Shown here in pieces: positions 8,078-16,008 of a stretch of 19,296 nt of DNA. The notes under the pieces are model-generated. The model did no database searches. It was not told the DNA's origin and saw only the letters and a list, made by a program, of their open reading frames with translations. This DNA comes from Gammaproteobacteria bacterium. GTDB taxonomy: Bacteria > Pseudomonadota > Gammaproteobacteria > Steroidobacterales > Steroidobacteraceae. A program made the position numbers and the translations under genes. Location of the stretch: contig JAQGOE010000185.1 in the NCBI GenBank assembly GCA_028293725.1, forward strand, positions 1 to 19,296, in the 5' to 3' direction. Position 1 is the first letter of the stretch. Every line of letters starts with the position of its first letter.

Positions 8078-9588
8078 AGACCATCATCCGCAACGCGCGC
8101 GTTCTGACGATGGATGCGGCGGACACTGAACATCCAACGGCGACGGTCTACGTCGAGGGTGGGGTGATCACTGCGGTTGAGCCGGAAAACGCAGGTGAGG
8201 GCGGCGCCGATCGCGAGATCGACGCAACCGGCCACCTGTTGATGCCCGGCCTCGTCAACGCCCACTTCCATTCCTCGGTCAATCATCTCAAGGGATCTCT
8301 CGACAGCCTCCCCCTCGAGATTTTCATGTTGTACGAGTCGCCGTCCCACGGTGCTACGGTTGAGCCTCGCGCTGCCTACGTCCGCACCATGCTCGGCGCA
8401 CTCGAGATGCTCAAGAGTGGCGTGACGGCAGTTCTGGACGATGCGTTTTTTGTCCCCGCTCCCTCGCCCGAGCTCATCGACGCCGTCATGCAGGCCTACG
8501 AGGATTGCGGCATTCGCGCCGTTCTTGCGCTCGACCAGCCCAATGTACCTGAGCTCGAAAAGTTACCCTACTTGCGGGACCTGCTGCCTCCTGCGCTACG
8601 CGCTCAGGCCGCTGCCGCCCCGCCAATGGATGCCGCGGGTCTGCTGGCCTGTTACCAACACCTAATCGAGCGTTGGCACGATCGCGATAACGGGCGTTTG
8701 CGCGCGGCTGTCTCCTGCTCCGCCCCCCAGCGCGTCACTACCGAGTATTTCCGGGCTCTCGACGATCTCAGTAGCCGGTATGGACTGCCGTTCTACATCC
8801 ACATCCTCGAGACCAAATTGCAAAGGGTTTTCGGGGAAGAGTGCCTCGGTGGCCGCTCGTTGATTCGCTATGTTCACGATGAGGGCCTCCTCAGTGACCG
8901 CCTGAACATCATTCATGGTGTGTGGCTCGACGAGACCGACATGGATCTGATCGCGGCGGCGGGTTGCGTGTTGGCTCACAATCCGATCAGCAATTTGCGC
9001 CTCGGCAGCGGCATCATGCCGTTCCAGAAGCTGCGTTCGCGTGGGATTCCGATCTGCCTCGGAACCGATGAGTCTATTGCCGACGACGCGGTCAACATGT
9101 GGTCGGTCGCGAAGCTCACCGGCTTGATTCACAACATCAGTGCGCCGGACTACCAGCTCTGGCCAAAAGCCGGCGACGTGCTCGATTGTTTGATTCGCGG
9201 CGGCTCACGGGCGATGCGCGCGCCACGGCCGATCGGGCAGATTGCGGTCGGCCACCAGGCCGACCTGATCCTGGTCGATCTGGATACGCTGGCGTTCACT
9301 CCGCTCAACGATTTGCGCCGGCAGCTGGTGTACTGTGAGAACGGCAGCTCGGTCCGAATGACCATGGTCGCGGGGAAGATCGTGTATGAGCAGGGAGCCG
9401 TCACCGGAATCGATGAGCCGGCATTACGCAGCGAAGCTCGGGAGTTGGCGGCACGACAGAAGTCGGCAAACGAAGCGGCGCAAGACGTCGCGCGTGAATG
9501 GCTGCCGTACTATCGCGAGATGTATTTGCGCGCGGCCAGCCGCGACGTGGGTATGTGGCGTTGGGCCGGTGATGGACGCACGCGGTGA
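8074..9588 (+). CDS. Amidohydrolase, subtype III (TrzA/SsnA/deaminase-like)
   Basis: The 504-residue metal-dependent hydrolase begins (M)KTIIRNARVLTMD, the usual opening of this family. Predicted metal and catalytic residues are His64 and His66 (PGLVNAHFHSS), His243 with Glu246 (FYIHILET), His281 (IIHGVWL) and Asp332 (LGTDESIADD); the LAHNPISNLRLGSG block (300-313) is typical of aminohydrolases acting on N-heterocycles (guanine deaminase, TrzA, AtzA, SsnA). It probably hydrolyses a C-N or C-X bond on a ring in the cytosol. The start appears to be CTG, overlapping the racemase stop as CTGA with a well-placed GGAGG. Starting at the next ATG (8110) would remove the first beta-strand. The open frame continues upstream to 7738 only as a shadow of the racemase gene. 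The substrate is unknown. Confidence 0.9.
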   Translation: MKTIIRNARVLTMDAADTEHPTATVYVEGGVITAVEPENAGEGGADREIDATGHLLMPGLVNAHFHSSVNHLKGSLDSLPLEIFMLYESPSHGATVEPRAAYVRTMLGALEMLKSGVTAVLDDAFFVPAPSPELIDAVMQAYEDCGIRAVLALDQPNVPELEKLPYLRDLLPPALRAQAAAAPPMDAAGLLACYQHLIERWHDRDNGRLRAAVSCSAPQRVTTEYFRALDDLSSRYGLPFYIHILETKLQRVFGEECLGGRSLIRYVHDEGLLSDRLNIIHGVWLDETDMDLIAAAGCVLAHNPISNLRLGSGIMPFQKLRSRGIPICLGTDESIADDAVNMWSVAKLTGLIHNISAPDYQLWPKAGDVLDCLIRGGSRAMRAPRPIGQIAVGHQADLILVDLDTLAFTPLNDLRRQLVYCENGSSVRMTMVAGKIVYEQGAVTGIDEPALRSEARELAARQKSANEAAQDVAREWLPYYREMYLRAASRDVGMWRWAGDGRTR

Positions 9589-9606
9589 GAGGGGGATGCA
9601 GCGCTT

Positions 9607-10518
9607 ATGAGTAAAAGTGGCCGTGTGCCGGGGTCTGCATTGCGCACACATACGCGATACGCGTATTCGCCCATTGTGCGCAGAGCCCCGTTGTTTCGTT
9701 GGCCAAACGGGGCCCGACTGGCGATCTATTTCGCACTAGGACTCGAGCAATATTCGCTCGGCGAGGGTCTGACGGAAGACCTGGTGCCGGGCATCGCGCC
9801 GCCGGATGTGTTGAACAACTCGTGGCGCGATTACGGCAACCGGGTCGGTGCCTGGCGGGTCCTCGACGCGTTCCGCCAACAAGGGGTCCCGCTCGCGATC
9901 CTGCTCAACAGCGCGCTCTGCGAGCACGCTCCTGAGCTCGTTTCGACATGCAATGCGGCGGGTTGCGAGATGATCGCCCACGGCTATTCGAATTCCGACA
10001 CCATGGCTGGCATGGCCGAGGCTGATGAGTCCGCCTACATCCGCCAGGTCGCGACCCAATTACAGGGCGTCACAGGCAAGGCGCCCGCCGGCTGGGCCAG
10101 CCCCTGGATCGCCGAAAACGCGCTCACACCTGATCTGCTGCACGAGGCGGGATTTACCTACCTGTTGGACTGGTGCATGGACGATCAACCTGTGTGGATG
10201 ACGACCCGAGCGGGGCGCATCCTGTCCGTACCGTACTCGCAGGAGCTCAACGACAGCTCCGCCATCATCGGCCGCCAGGTTGGGGCCGATGAGTTCTCCG
10301 GCATGATCATCGATCAGTTCGAGGAGATGCGCCGGACCGCGGGTGATGAGCCCCTGGTGATGAGTGTGATCCTGCATTCGTTCATCAGTGGACAGCCCTT
10401 TCGGTTGCGGGCGCTACGCCGTGCGCTCGACCATATCCTGAAGGCGGGGGAGCCGCTGTGGATCACTCAACCGGGCGCTATAGCGAGCCATTTCCAGACG
10501 GTAGCAGGCGCTTGCTAG
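9607..10518 (+). CDS. PuuE-like polysaccharide-deacetylase-fold hydrolase (paralogue of puuE)
   Basis: The 303-residue protein is a clear but distant relative of the PuuE allantoinase at 1201-2154. They share WPNGAR (32-37), YGNRVGAWRVLDAF (76-89), the HG of GCEMIAHG (119-126), GW (162-163), SVPY (207-210) with ND (215-216), and ILHSFISGQPFRLRAL (255-270). Differences are at suspect active-site points: PuuE's NYEEGAEN is replaced by GLEQYSLGEG, and GHEIACHG by GCEMIAHG. It probably hydrolyses an amide or ureide bond on a different substrate. A purine-rich stretch, GAGAGGGGG, precedes the ATG about 10 nt upstream. It lies 18 bp after the amidohydrolase, and its 3' end overlaps or abuts the binding-protein gene. 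Allantoinase activity cannot be excluded. Confidence 0.82.
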   Translation: MSKSGRVPGSALRTHTRYAYSPIVRRAPLFRWPNGARLAIYFALGLEQYSLGEGLTEDLVPGIAPPDVLNNSWRDYGNRVGAWRVLDAFRQQGVPLAILLNSALCEHAPELVSTCNAAGCEMIAHGYSNSDTMAGMAEADESAYIRQVATQLQGVTGKAPAGWASPWIAENALTPDLLHEAGFTYLLDWCMDDQPVWMTTRAGRILSVPYSQELNDSSAIIGRQVGADEFSGMIIDQFEEMRRTAGDEPLVMSVILHSFISGQPFRLRALRRALDHILKAGEPLWITQPGAIASHFQTVAGAC

Positions 10519-12041
10519 TCTTGGCTCGCCACCGTTGTTTGCTACGGCGTTTGTCGGTGGCGCTCTTTCTAGTGAGTTTTGTCGTGCTTTCGGACGGCTG
10601 CGGCTCACACGGCGACCGGCCGATCGTCGTAGCCTCCGTTAGCGATGTGTCGAGTCTCGATCCGCATCTGCTCGACGTCAATCATCCGACCGGCAGCGTA
10701 ATCTGGTCGCTGTTCGACAGTCTCGTGCGGCGCGGGCCCGATGGCGCCGATCTGCCGCGCCTCGCGCTTTCCTGGGACCGGCTCGATGACCTGACCTGGC
10801 GCTTCCATCTGCGTACGGACGTCAAGTTTCAGGACGGCTCGCCGTTCACAGCAGCCGACGTGAAATTCAGCTTCGATCGCATGAATCAGGCCCCGTTCAG
10901 CGCATTACAACAGCTCTGGCAGCAGACCACCCTGCAGGAAGTGCGGATCGTGGACGATCACACGATCGAGCTGCGGACGCGCAAGCCCAGTGTCACGATG
11001 TTGTATTGGCTCGAAGAAGCCTTCGTCGCGCCGAAGGCATACTACTCGACACACGATGCTGCCTACGTCAATACCCATCCGCTCGGATCCGGGCCTTATA
11101 AGCTGGTGGAATGGATTCAGGGCGATCACGTCACCCTGACCGCGAACCCGGGCTATTTTGGCGGGCCGCCGGCACTCAAGGACGTCGTCTTCAAGGTCGT
11201 GCCGGACCTGAGCGCGAGGCTCAATGGACTGGCGACGGGCGACATTGATCTGGCGTTGGAGCTGACCCCGGACACGCTGTCGCAGGCGAATACCGCGAGC
11301 TCGCGCGGTGTCGAGACACTGGGCCTGCGCAAGTTGCATTTCGGAATTTCTCAGCATTCCAGCGTTGCGGCTTTGCGTGATCCGCGCGTCCGCCGTGCTC
11401 TGAACTATGCGATTGATGTGCCGACCATGATCAAGTCGCTCATGCACGGCTCCACCGTGCCGCTGGCAAGTGTGGTCAATCCACCCAATGCGAACCCCGA
11501 CCTCACTCCTTACGGATATCACCCGGATCGGGCCAAACAGTTGTTGGCCGAGGCAGGATTTCCCAACGGCTTTGATCTCGATATCAACTTCACGCCCATG
11601 TGGGGGCAGGACAAGGACGTGTCCGAGACCGTGGCCGGGTATCTGAACGCAGTCGGGATTCGCACCCACCTGCACGCCGACGAATGGAACGACTTCCGCC
11701 GTAAGCTCAGTGATGCGTCCTTCGACGGCCTCTTTTATGCCGGCTGGGCCGCACTGATCAATCCCCCCGTCGAGCTGGTGATCTTCACCTGTCACCAGGA
11801 AGATAACGCCAGCGGTTACTGCGATCCGAAGTACGACGAGTTGGTGCATTCCGCGAGCACCGAGTTCGATGTGACCCAACGCAAAGCGGAGATCGATGCC
11901 GCCCAGAAGATCGTTTGGGACGACGCGTACTGGATTTTCCTGTGGCGCGCGCCGCTGTATGCCGGTCTGTCCAATCGCATTGACTACACCTTGCGGCCGG
12001 ACGACTACCTGGAGATCTACCTGGCCAAGCCGCGCCCGTAA
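10458..12041 (+). CDS. ABC transporter substrate-binding protein, SBP_bac_5 (Dpp/Opp type)
   Basis: The product (527 residues from GTG 10458) is a family-5 solute-binding protein: SVSDVSSLDPHLLD, LFDSLVRRGPDG, WRFHLRTDVKFQDGSPFTAA, LGSGPYKLVEW, DPRVRRALNYAID and YHPDRAKQLLAEAGFPNGF are its standard blocks. The N-terminus has Arg-rich and hydrophobic segments ending SDGCGSHG. The Cys may be a lipidated residue, though SDGC is not a canonical lipobox. From GTG 10458 the gene would overlap the previous gene by 61 bp. A TTG at 10512 would give a more normal signal peptide with a 7-bp overlap and is a serious alternative. It binds substrate in the periplasm for the permeases and ATPases encoded downstream. 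This family carries peptides but also sugars, nickel and other small organics, so the ligand is open. Confidence 0.92.
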   Translation: MDHSTGRYSEPFPDGSRRLLVLARHRCLLRRLSVALFLVSFVVLSDGCGSHGDRPIVVASVSDVSSLDPHLLDVNHPTGSVIWSLFDSLVRRGPDGADLPRLALSWDRLDDLTWRFHLRTDVKFQDGSPFTAADVKFSFDRMNQAPFSALQQLWQQTTLQEVRIVDDHTIELRTRKPSVTMLYWLEEAFVAPKAYYSTHDAAYVNTHPLGSGPYKLVEWIQGDHVTLTANPGYFGGPPALKDVVFKVVPDLSARLNGLATGDIDLALELTPDTLSQANTASSRGVETLGLRKLHFGISQHSSVAALRDPRVRRALNYAIDVPTMIKSLMHGSTVPLASVVNPPNANPDLTPYGYHPDRAKQLLAEAGFPNGFDLDINFTPMWGQDKDVSETVAGYLNAVGIRTHLHADEWNDFRRKLSDASFDGLFYAGWAALINPPVELVIFTCHQEDNASGYCDPKYDELVHSASTEFDVTQRKAEIDAAQKIVWDDAYWIFLWRAPLYAGLSNRIDYTLRPDDYLEIYLAKPRP

Positions 12042-12065
12042 GCGGATGGGGAAGAAGCGCGCGCC

Positions 12066-12986
12066 ATGTTGTCTTTCACGCTCGGCAAGCTGATTCGTGC
12101 TCTGACGGTGCTGCTGGGCGTCTCGTTCCTGACCTTCATCATCGGCCATTCGAGCGGCGATCCGGTACGACTCATCGCCCGCGGCGATGCGACCGAAGAG
12201 CAGAGGGCGCAATTGCGCCATTCCCTTGGGCTCGATCGTCCCGTGCTCGAGCAGTACCGGATCTATGTTGGTAATGCGCTGCACGGTGACCTGGGGGTTT
12301 CCTATCGGCAACACGTCGACGTCAGCCGGCTCATCGCTCTGCGGTTGCCGAATTCACTGGAGCTAGCCGGTGCCGCATTCGTGCTGGCCATGGGTATTGG
12401 CTTCGCTCTCGGCATCCTCTGCGTTATTTACAGAGACACCGTGCTCGACAACGTGATTGCCGGTCTCTCCGTCCTGGCACAGGTGGTACCGGGGTTCTGG
12501 TTGGGGTTGGTGTTGGTACTGCTGTTTGCTGTTCATTGGCGCGTCTTTCCGGTGTCGGGCTCGGGGGATCTGACGCATCTGATCCTGCCGGCGGTCACAC
12601 TGGCGCTGCCGACGCTCGGCCGCATGACGCGGCTGGTACGGGGCGGAATGCTCGAGGTGCTGCAATCCGATTACATTCGAACGGCCCGCGCCAAGGGACT
12701 CAGCGAGCGGCAGGTGCTGCTGGGCCATGCCGCCAAGAATGCTTTGTTGCCCTTGGTCACCCAGGCGGGACTGGAACTCGGTGATCTCGTCGGCAGCGCG
12801 TTTATCATCGAGACCGTGTTTGCCTGGCCGGGGCTCGGGCGTATGGCGATCAACGCGGTTCAACAGCGTGACTTCCTCGTCGTGCAAGGCTGCGTGCTAG
12901 TGATCGCTGCCGGATTCGTACTGATCAATCTGGCGGTCGATTTGCTATATGCAGTGATAGATCCCCGGGTGAGGGCGCAGACATGA
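12066..12986 (+). CDS. ABC transporter permease, DppB/OppB type
   Basis: The 306-residue membrane protein has about six transmembrane segments. It shows the DppB-type N-terminal block (GKLIRALTVLLGVSFLTFII, then LGLDRPVLEQY and GDLGVSYR) and the cytoplasmic EAA loop YIRTARAKGLSERQVLLGHA, which contacts the ATPases, followed by FAWPGLGRMA and a C-terminal DPRV. It forms half of the inner-membrane channel with the next gene's product. A GGGGAAG ribosome site lies about 12 nt before the ATG. The last codons overlap the next start as ATGA, implying translational coupling. The length is normal for the family. Confidence 0.95.
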   Translation: MLSFTLGKLIRALTVLLGVSFLTFIIGHSSGDPVRLIARGDATEEQRAQLRHSLGLDRPVLEQYRIYVGNALHGDLGVSYRQHVDVSRLIALRLPNSLELAGAAFVLAMGIGFALGILCVIYRDTVLDNVIAGLSVLAQVVPGFWLGLVLVLLFAVHWRVFPVSGSGDLTHLILPAVTLALPTLGRMTRLVRGGMLEVLQSDYIRTARAKGLSERQVLLGHAAKNALLPLVTQAGLELGDLVGSAFIIETVFAWPGLGRMAINAVQQRDFLVVQGCVLVIAAGFVLINLAVDLLYAVIDPRVRAQT

Positions 12987-13915
12987 GCTTCTGGGCTCGA
13001 CTCATCCGCTGCCCGCCAGCCCGCCGCGGATTAGTGATGCTAGTAGTTATGATCGTGGTCGCCCTGGCAGCGCCGTTGTTGGCGCCAGCGGACCCGTGGA
13101 AGGTCCAGCCCGCCGCACGGCTGTTGCCCCCCTTGTCGCGGTCGGCGGTGGACGGCGCGGACGCTTCTGGCAACAGCGCGAATGCCTGGGGCCCCGGCAC
13201 GGGTGTTTCAGGCAACGCACAGACCAGCCCCGGCGCGACGACCCTCCACCTCCTCGGCACCGACTCCGTCGGCCGCGACGTCCTGAGCCGCCTCATCTAC
13301 GGCAGCCGCGTCTCCCTGACCGTGGGCTTTGCAGCCATGGTGTTGAGCGCACTCTTCGGCAGCCTGATTGGTGTCATCAGTGGCTACTTCGGCGGTATCG
13401 TCGAAAGCCTCACGGGTTGGCTGGTCGATGTGCAACTCTCTTTTCCCTTTTTGTTGCTGGCCATATTTCTCCTGGGCGCCCTGGGCGGGGGTACCCTCGC
13501 CGTGATCCTGATCCTCGCGCTTGCAACCTGGGTCAACTACGCCCGCATCGTCCGCGCCCAGGTGCTCTCGATCAAAAATCAGGGCTATGTCGAAGCGGCC
13601 CACGCCACCGGCGCCAGCGTGGGACGCGTGTTGTTCGTTCATATCCTCCCCAACACGCTAGCGCCCATCTGTGTCGTGGCGAGTTTTTCCATGGCCCAGG
13701 CCATTCTCACCGAGGCGGCCCTGAGCTTCCTGGGCGTTGGGCTCGATCCCTCCACCCCCTCCTGGGGCACCATGCTCAACGATGGCCGCGACTATCTGCT
13801 GACAGCCTGGTGGATTTCCACCATGCCCGGTATAGCCATCGGATTCACGGTGTTGGGTGTGATGCTCTTCGGTGAGGGTCTTCGCGAGTTGCTCGACCCA
13901 AGAGGCATGCGATGA
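12983..13915 (+). CDS. ABC transporter permease, DppC/OppC type
   Basis: The 310-residue membrane protein pairs with the preceding permease. Family marks are the N-terminal transmembrane segment, LLGTDSVGRDVLSRLIYGSR, VISGYFGG, the EAA loop GYVEAAHATGASVGRVLFVH, and LSFLGVGLDPSTPSWGTML. Between the first membrane segment and LLGTDSVGRD there is an unusually long Gly/Ser/Ala/Asn-rich periplasmic linker of about 40 residues (about 48-87), with two similar SGN...PG stretches. Most DppC proteins have a short proline-rich spacer there. It starts inside the previous stop and ends ATGA into the first ATPase gene. The role is inner-membrane translocation of the binding protein's ligand. Confidence 0.95.
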   Translation: MSFWARLIRCPPARRGLVMLVVMIVVALAAPLLAPADPWKVQPAARLLPPLSRSAVDGADASGNSANAWGPGTGVSGNAQTSPGATTLHLLGTDSVGRDVLSRLIYGSRVSLTVGFAAMVLSALFGSLIGVISGYFGGIVESLTGWLVDVQLSFPFLLLAIFLLGALGGGTLAVILILALATWVNYARIVRAQVLSIKNQGYVEAAHATGASVGRVLFVHILPNTLAPICVVASFSMAQAILTEAALSFLGVGLDPSTPSWGTMLNDGRDYLLTAWWISTMPGIAIGFTVLGVMLFGEGLRELLDPRGMR

Positions 13916-14952
13916 GCGCGGCCTTACTCGATGTCGAGCAACTCGCTGTCAGTTTCGTCAGCCGGGCAGGCGCGCGCACTGTCGTAGCCGACGTGTCGTT
14001 CCAGCTCGAGCCCGGCGAGGCCGTCGGTGTAGTAGGAGAGTCCGGCTCTGGCAAGACCCTATCCATGCTGTCACTGCTGGGTTTGTTGCCCGACGGCGCG
14101 CACGCGCGGGCAGCCCACGCCCGATTCGACGGGCGCGAACTGTTGAGTCTGACCACAGCGCAGCTCAATGCCATCCGTGGCCGAGAAATCGCGATTGTCT
14201 TCCAGGATCCTCTCACGGCCCTCAACCCGGTTCTGACCATAGGCCGACAAATTACCGAAGTGATTCGCCGCCATTTCCCCGTCTCGAAGGCCGAGGCCAG
14301 CCAGCGTGCCGAGCAGCTCCTGGCGCGAGTTGGTATTCCGGATCCGCCCCTGCGACTCCGCCAGTACCCACACCAGTTCTCCGGCGGGATGCGACAGCGT
14401 GTGACGATTGCCATGGCACTCGCCGGTGAGCCGCGCATCCTCATCGCCGACGAGCCCACTACGGCCCTCGATGTCACCGTGCAGGCTGAAATCGTGGGCT
14501 TGGTCCAAAGCCTGCAGCGACAAACGGGCATGAGCGTCATCTGGGTAACGCACGACCTCGCGCTCTTAGCGCGAATCGCCGAACGTGTCCTGGTGATGTA
14601 CGGCGGCCGCCTCGTCGAGGACGCACCCGCCGAGCACGTGTTTGCTTCGCCCCGCCACCCGTACACCCAGGCGTTGCTCTCTAACCTGCGCCCGCGCGCC
14701 TCATTGCCCGCGCAAAGCGGCTCGGCGCTCGCTCAAGGTGCTCCGGCATTCGCTGAGGGCGCCTCGGTGTCAGTGCACACCGGGGGTGACGCCGCCTCAG
14801 TTGGGTGCCCCTTTGCGCCACGCTGCCCGAAAGCCTTGGATAAGTGCCGCACCACGGCTCCCCCACTCAGCGCAATCTCCGAGCGTGTACGCGTCGCCTG
14901 CTGGGCCGTGCGTCCCGACGAACCGAACGGCGCGAGCATTCCAAAACCATGA
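13912..14952 (+). CDS. ABC transporter ATP-binding protein, DppD/OppD type
   Basis: The 346-residue ATPase has Walker A GESGSGKT (42-49), Q-loop FQDPLTALNP (97-106), signature FSGGMRQR (156-163), Walker B LIADEP (177-182), and a switch His in WVTHDLAL. The C-terminal oligopeptide-transporter tail has HPYTQALLSNL and a Cys cluster, CPFAPRCPKALDKC with a later Cys in VACW, the pattern reported to hold an Fe-S centre in Dpp/Opp-type ATPases. Between them is a 40-residue Ala/Gly/Ser-rich linker containing a doubled 21-bp unit at 14725-14766 (ALAQGAP/AFAEGAS). It is coupled by ATGA overlaps at both ends. It powers the importer together with the next gene's product. Confidence 0.95.
   Translation: MSAALLDVEQLAVSFVSRAGARTVVADVSFQLEPGEAVGVVGESGSGKTLSMLSLLGLLPDGAHARAAHARFDGRELLSLTTAQLNAIRGREIAIVFQDPLTALNPVLTIGRQITEVIRRHFPVSKAEASQRAEQLLARVGIPDPPLRLRQYPHQFSGGMRQRVTIAMALAGEPRILIADEPTTALDVTVQAEIVGLVQSLQRQTGMSVIWVTHDLALLARIAERVLVMYGGRLVEDAPAEHVFASPRHPYTQALLSNLRPRASLPAQSGSALAQGAPAFAEGASVSVHTGGDAASVGCPFAPRCPKALDKCRTTAPPLSAISERVRVACWAVRPDEPNGASIPKP
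14725..14766 (+). repeat. Two tandem 21-bp imperfect repeats in the DppD-type gene
   Basis: Units at 14725-14745 and 14746-14766 encode ALAQGAP and AFAEGAS. They sit in the Ala/Gly-rich linker between the HPYTQ motif and the C-terminal Cys cluster and keep the frame. Confidence 0.6.
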
Positions 14953-15932
14953 CCTCGCCGAACGTAATCCTCGCCTCGCGTCAACTCACCGTGACGTACG
15001 GAACGACGCGCGCGTCCTTCCTACGCTTAAAACCCAACGTCGTGCAGGCGCTGCGCGGCGTCGATCTCGACATCTACGCCGGCGAGACTCTCGCCCTAGT
15101 CGGCGAAAGCGGCTCCGGAAAAAGCACGCTGGCGCGCGCGCTCGTCCGCTGCATCCGTGCAAGCTCTGGCACCGTGGCCTTCAAGGGTTCCGACATAACA
15201 ACGTCCTCCGGCCGCCCCCTGCGCGCGCTACGCCGGCATCTACAGATGATCTTCCAGGATCCCTTCGGCTCCCTCAATCCTCGCCTGAGCATCGGCTCCG
15301 CCGTTGGCGAGCCGCTGATCGTCCACGGGTTAGCCAGCGGCCGCGAACTCAAATCGCGGGTCGCGGAATGTCTCGCGCTCGTTGGTTTGGACGCGTCTGT
15401 GGCAAACCGCCGCCCGCACGAATTCTCTGGCGGCCAACGGCAGCGTATCTGCATAGCACGAGCGCTTGCCTGCCGACCGGAACTGATCGCAGCCGACGAA
15501 GTGCTGTCGGCCCTCGATCTTTCTCTACGCGGGCAGATGCTCGAGCTGTTCCGCCAGCTCAAAGAGCGGCTGTCGCTCACCTATCTATTTATCTCCCACG
15601 ACCTGGGGGTCGTTCGCCAGATCTCCGACCGCGTGGCAGTCATGTACCTGGGGCGCATCGTCGAGTTGGCAGCGACTCCCGACCTCTACAGCCATCCCAG
15701 ACATCCCTACACACACGCGTTGTTGGCAGCCGTTCCGATCGCCGACCCGGTCGTAGAGCGCTCGCGTCAGTACGCGTCTTTGCCCGGCGAGCCGCCCAGT
15801 CCCGCGAGGCCGCCATCAGGCTGTGCTTTCCATACACGTTGTCCGCGAGCGGTCGAGCGCTGCCGGACCGAGACGCCGCAGTTGAATGAACTGACACCGG
15901 GGCACGCAGTCGCATGCCACAGGCCCTACTGA
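14949..15932 (+). CDS. ABC transporter ATP-binding protein, DppF/OppF type
   Basis: The 327-residue ATPase begins MTSPNVILASRQLTVTYG at an ATG overlapping the previous stop. It has Walker A GESGSGKS (52-59), Q-loop FQDPFGSLNP, signature FSGGQRQR (159-166), and Walker B ADEVLSALD (182-190). In the last motif the proline usually following DE is valine; the catalytic Glu is intact. The switch His is in FISHDLGV, and the C-terminal HPYTHALLAAVP and Cys-containing CAFHTRCPRAVERC tail is normal for DppF. The open frame runs upstream to 14844, but that part overlaps the first ATPase and lacks family similarity. It completes the five-gene importer set. Confidence 0.95.
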   Translation: MTSPNVILASRQLTVTYGTTRASFLRLKPNVVQALRGVDLDIYAGETLALVGESGSGKSTLARALVRCIRASSGTVAFKGSDITTSSGRPLRALRRHLQMIFQDPFGSLNPRLSIGSAVGEPLIVHGLASGRELKSRVAECLALVGLDASVANRRPHEFSGGQRQRICIARALACRPELIAADEVLSALDLSLRGQMLELFRQLKERLSLTYLFISHDLGVVRQISDRVAVMYLGRIVELAATPDLYSHPRHPYTHALLAAVPIADPVVERSRQYASLPGEPPSPARPPSGCAFHTRCPRAVERCRTETPQLNELTPGHAVACHRPY

Positions 15933-16008
15933 CGGCCCGACGTAGCATTGAAGCCCTAACTGCACGAACCAAATCTCACCTTCTAGTCAAACTGCAACAG
16001 AGACCATC

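Noticed and set aside
10905..12314. Minus-strand open frame of 469 codons across the binding-protein gene and the start of the DppB-type permease gene
   Set aside because: It lies antisense to two well-supported genes, with no recognisable motif or ribosome site.
14642..15889. Plus-strand open frame of 415 codons overlapping both ATPase genes
   Set aside because: The translation is Arg/Pro/Ser-rich with no domain, while the other frame has complete ABC ATPase motifs.
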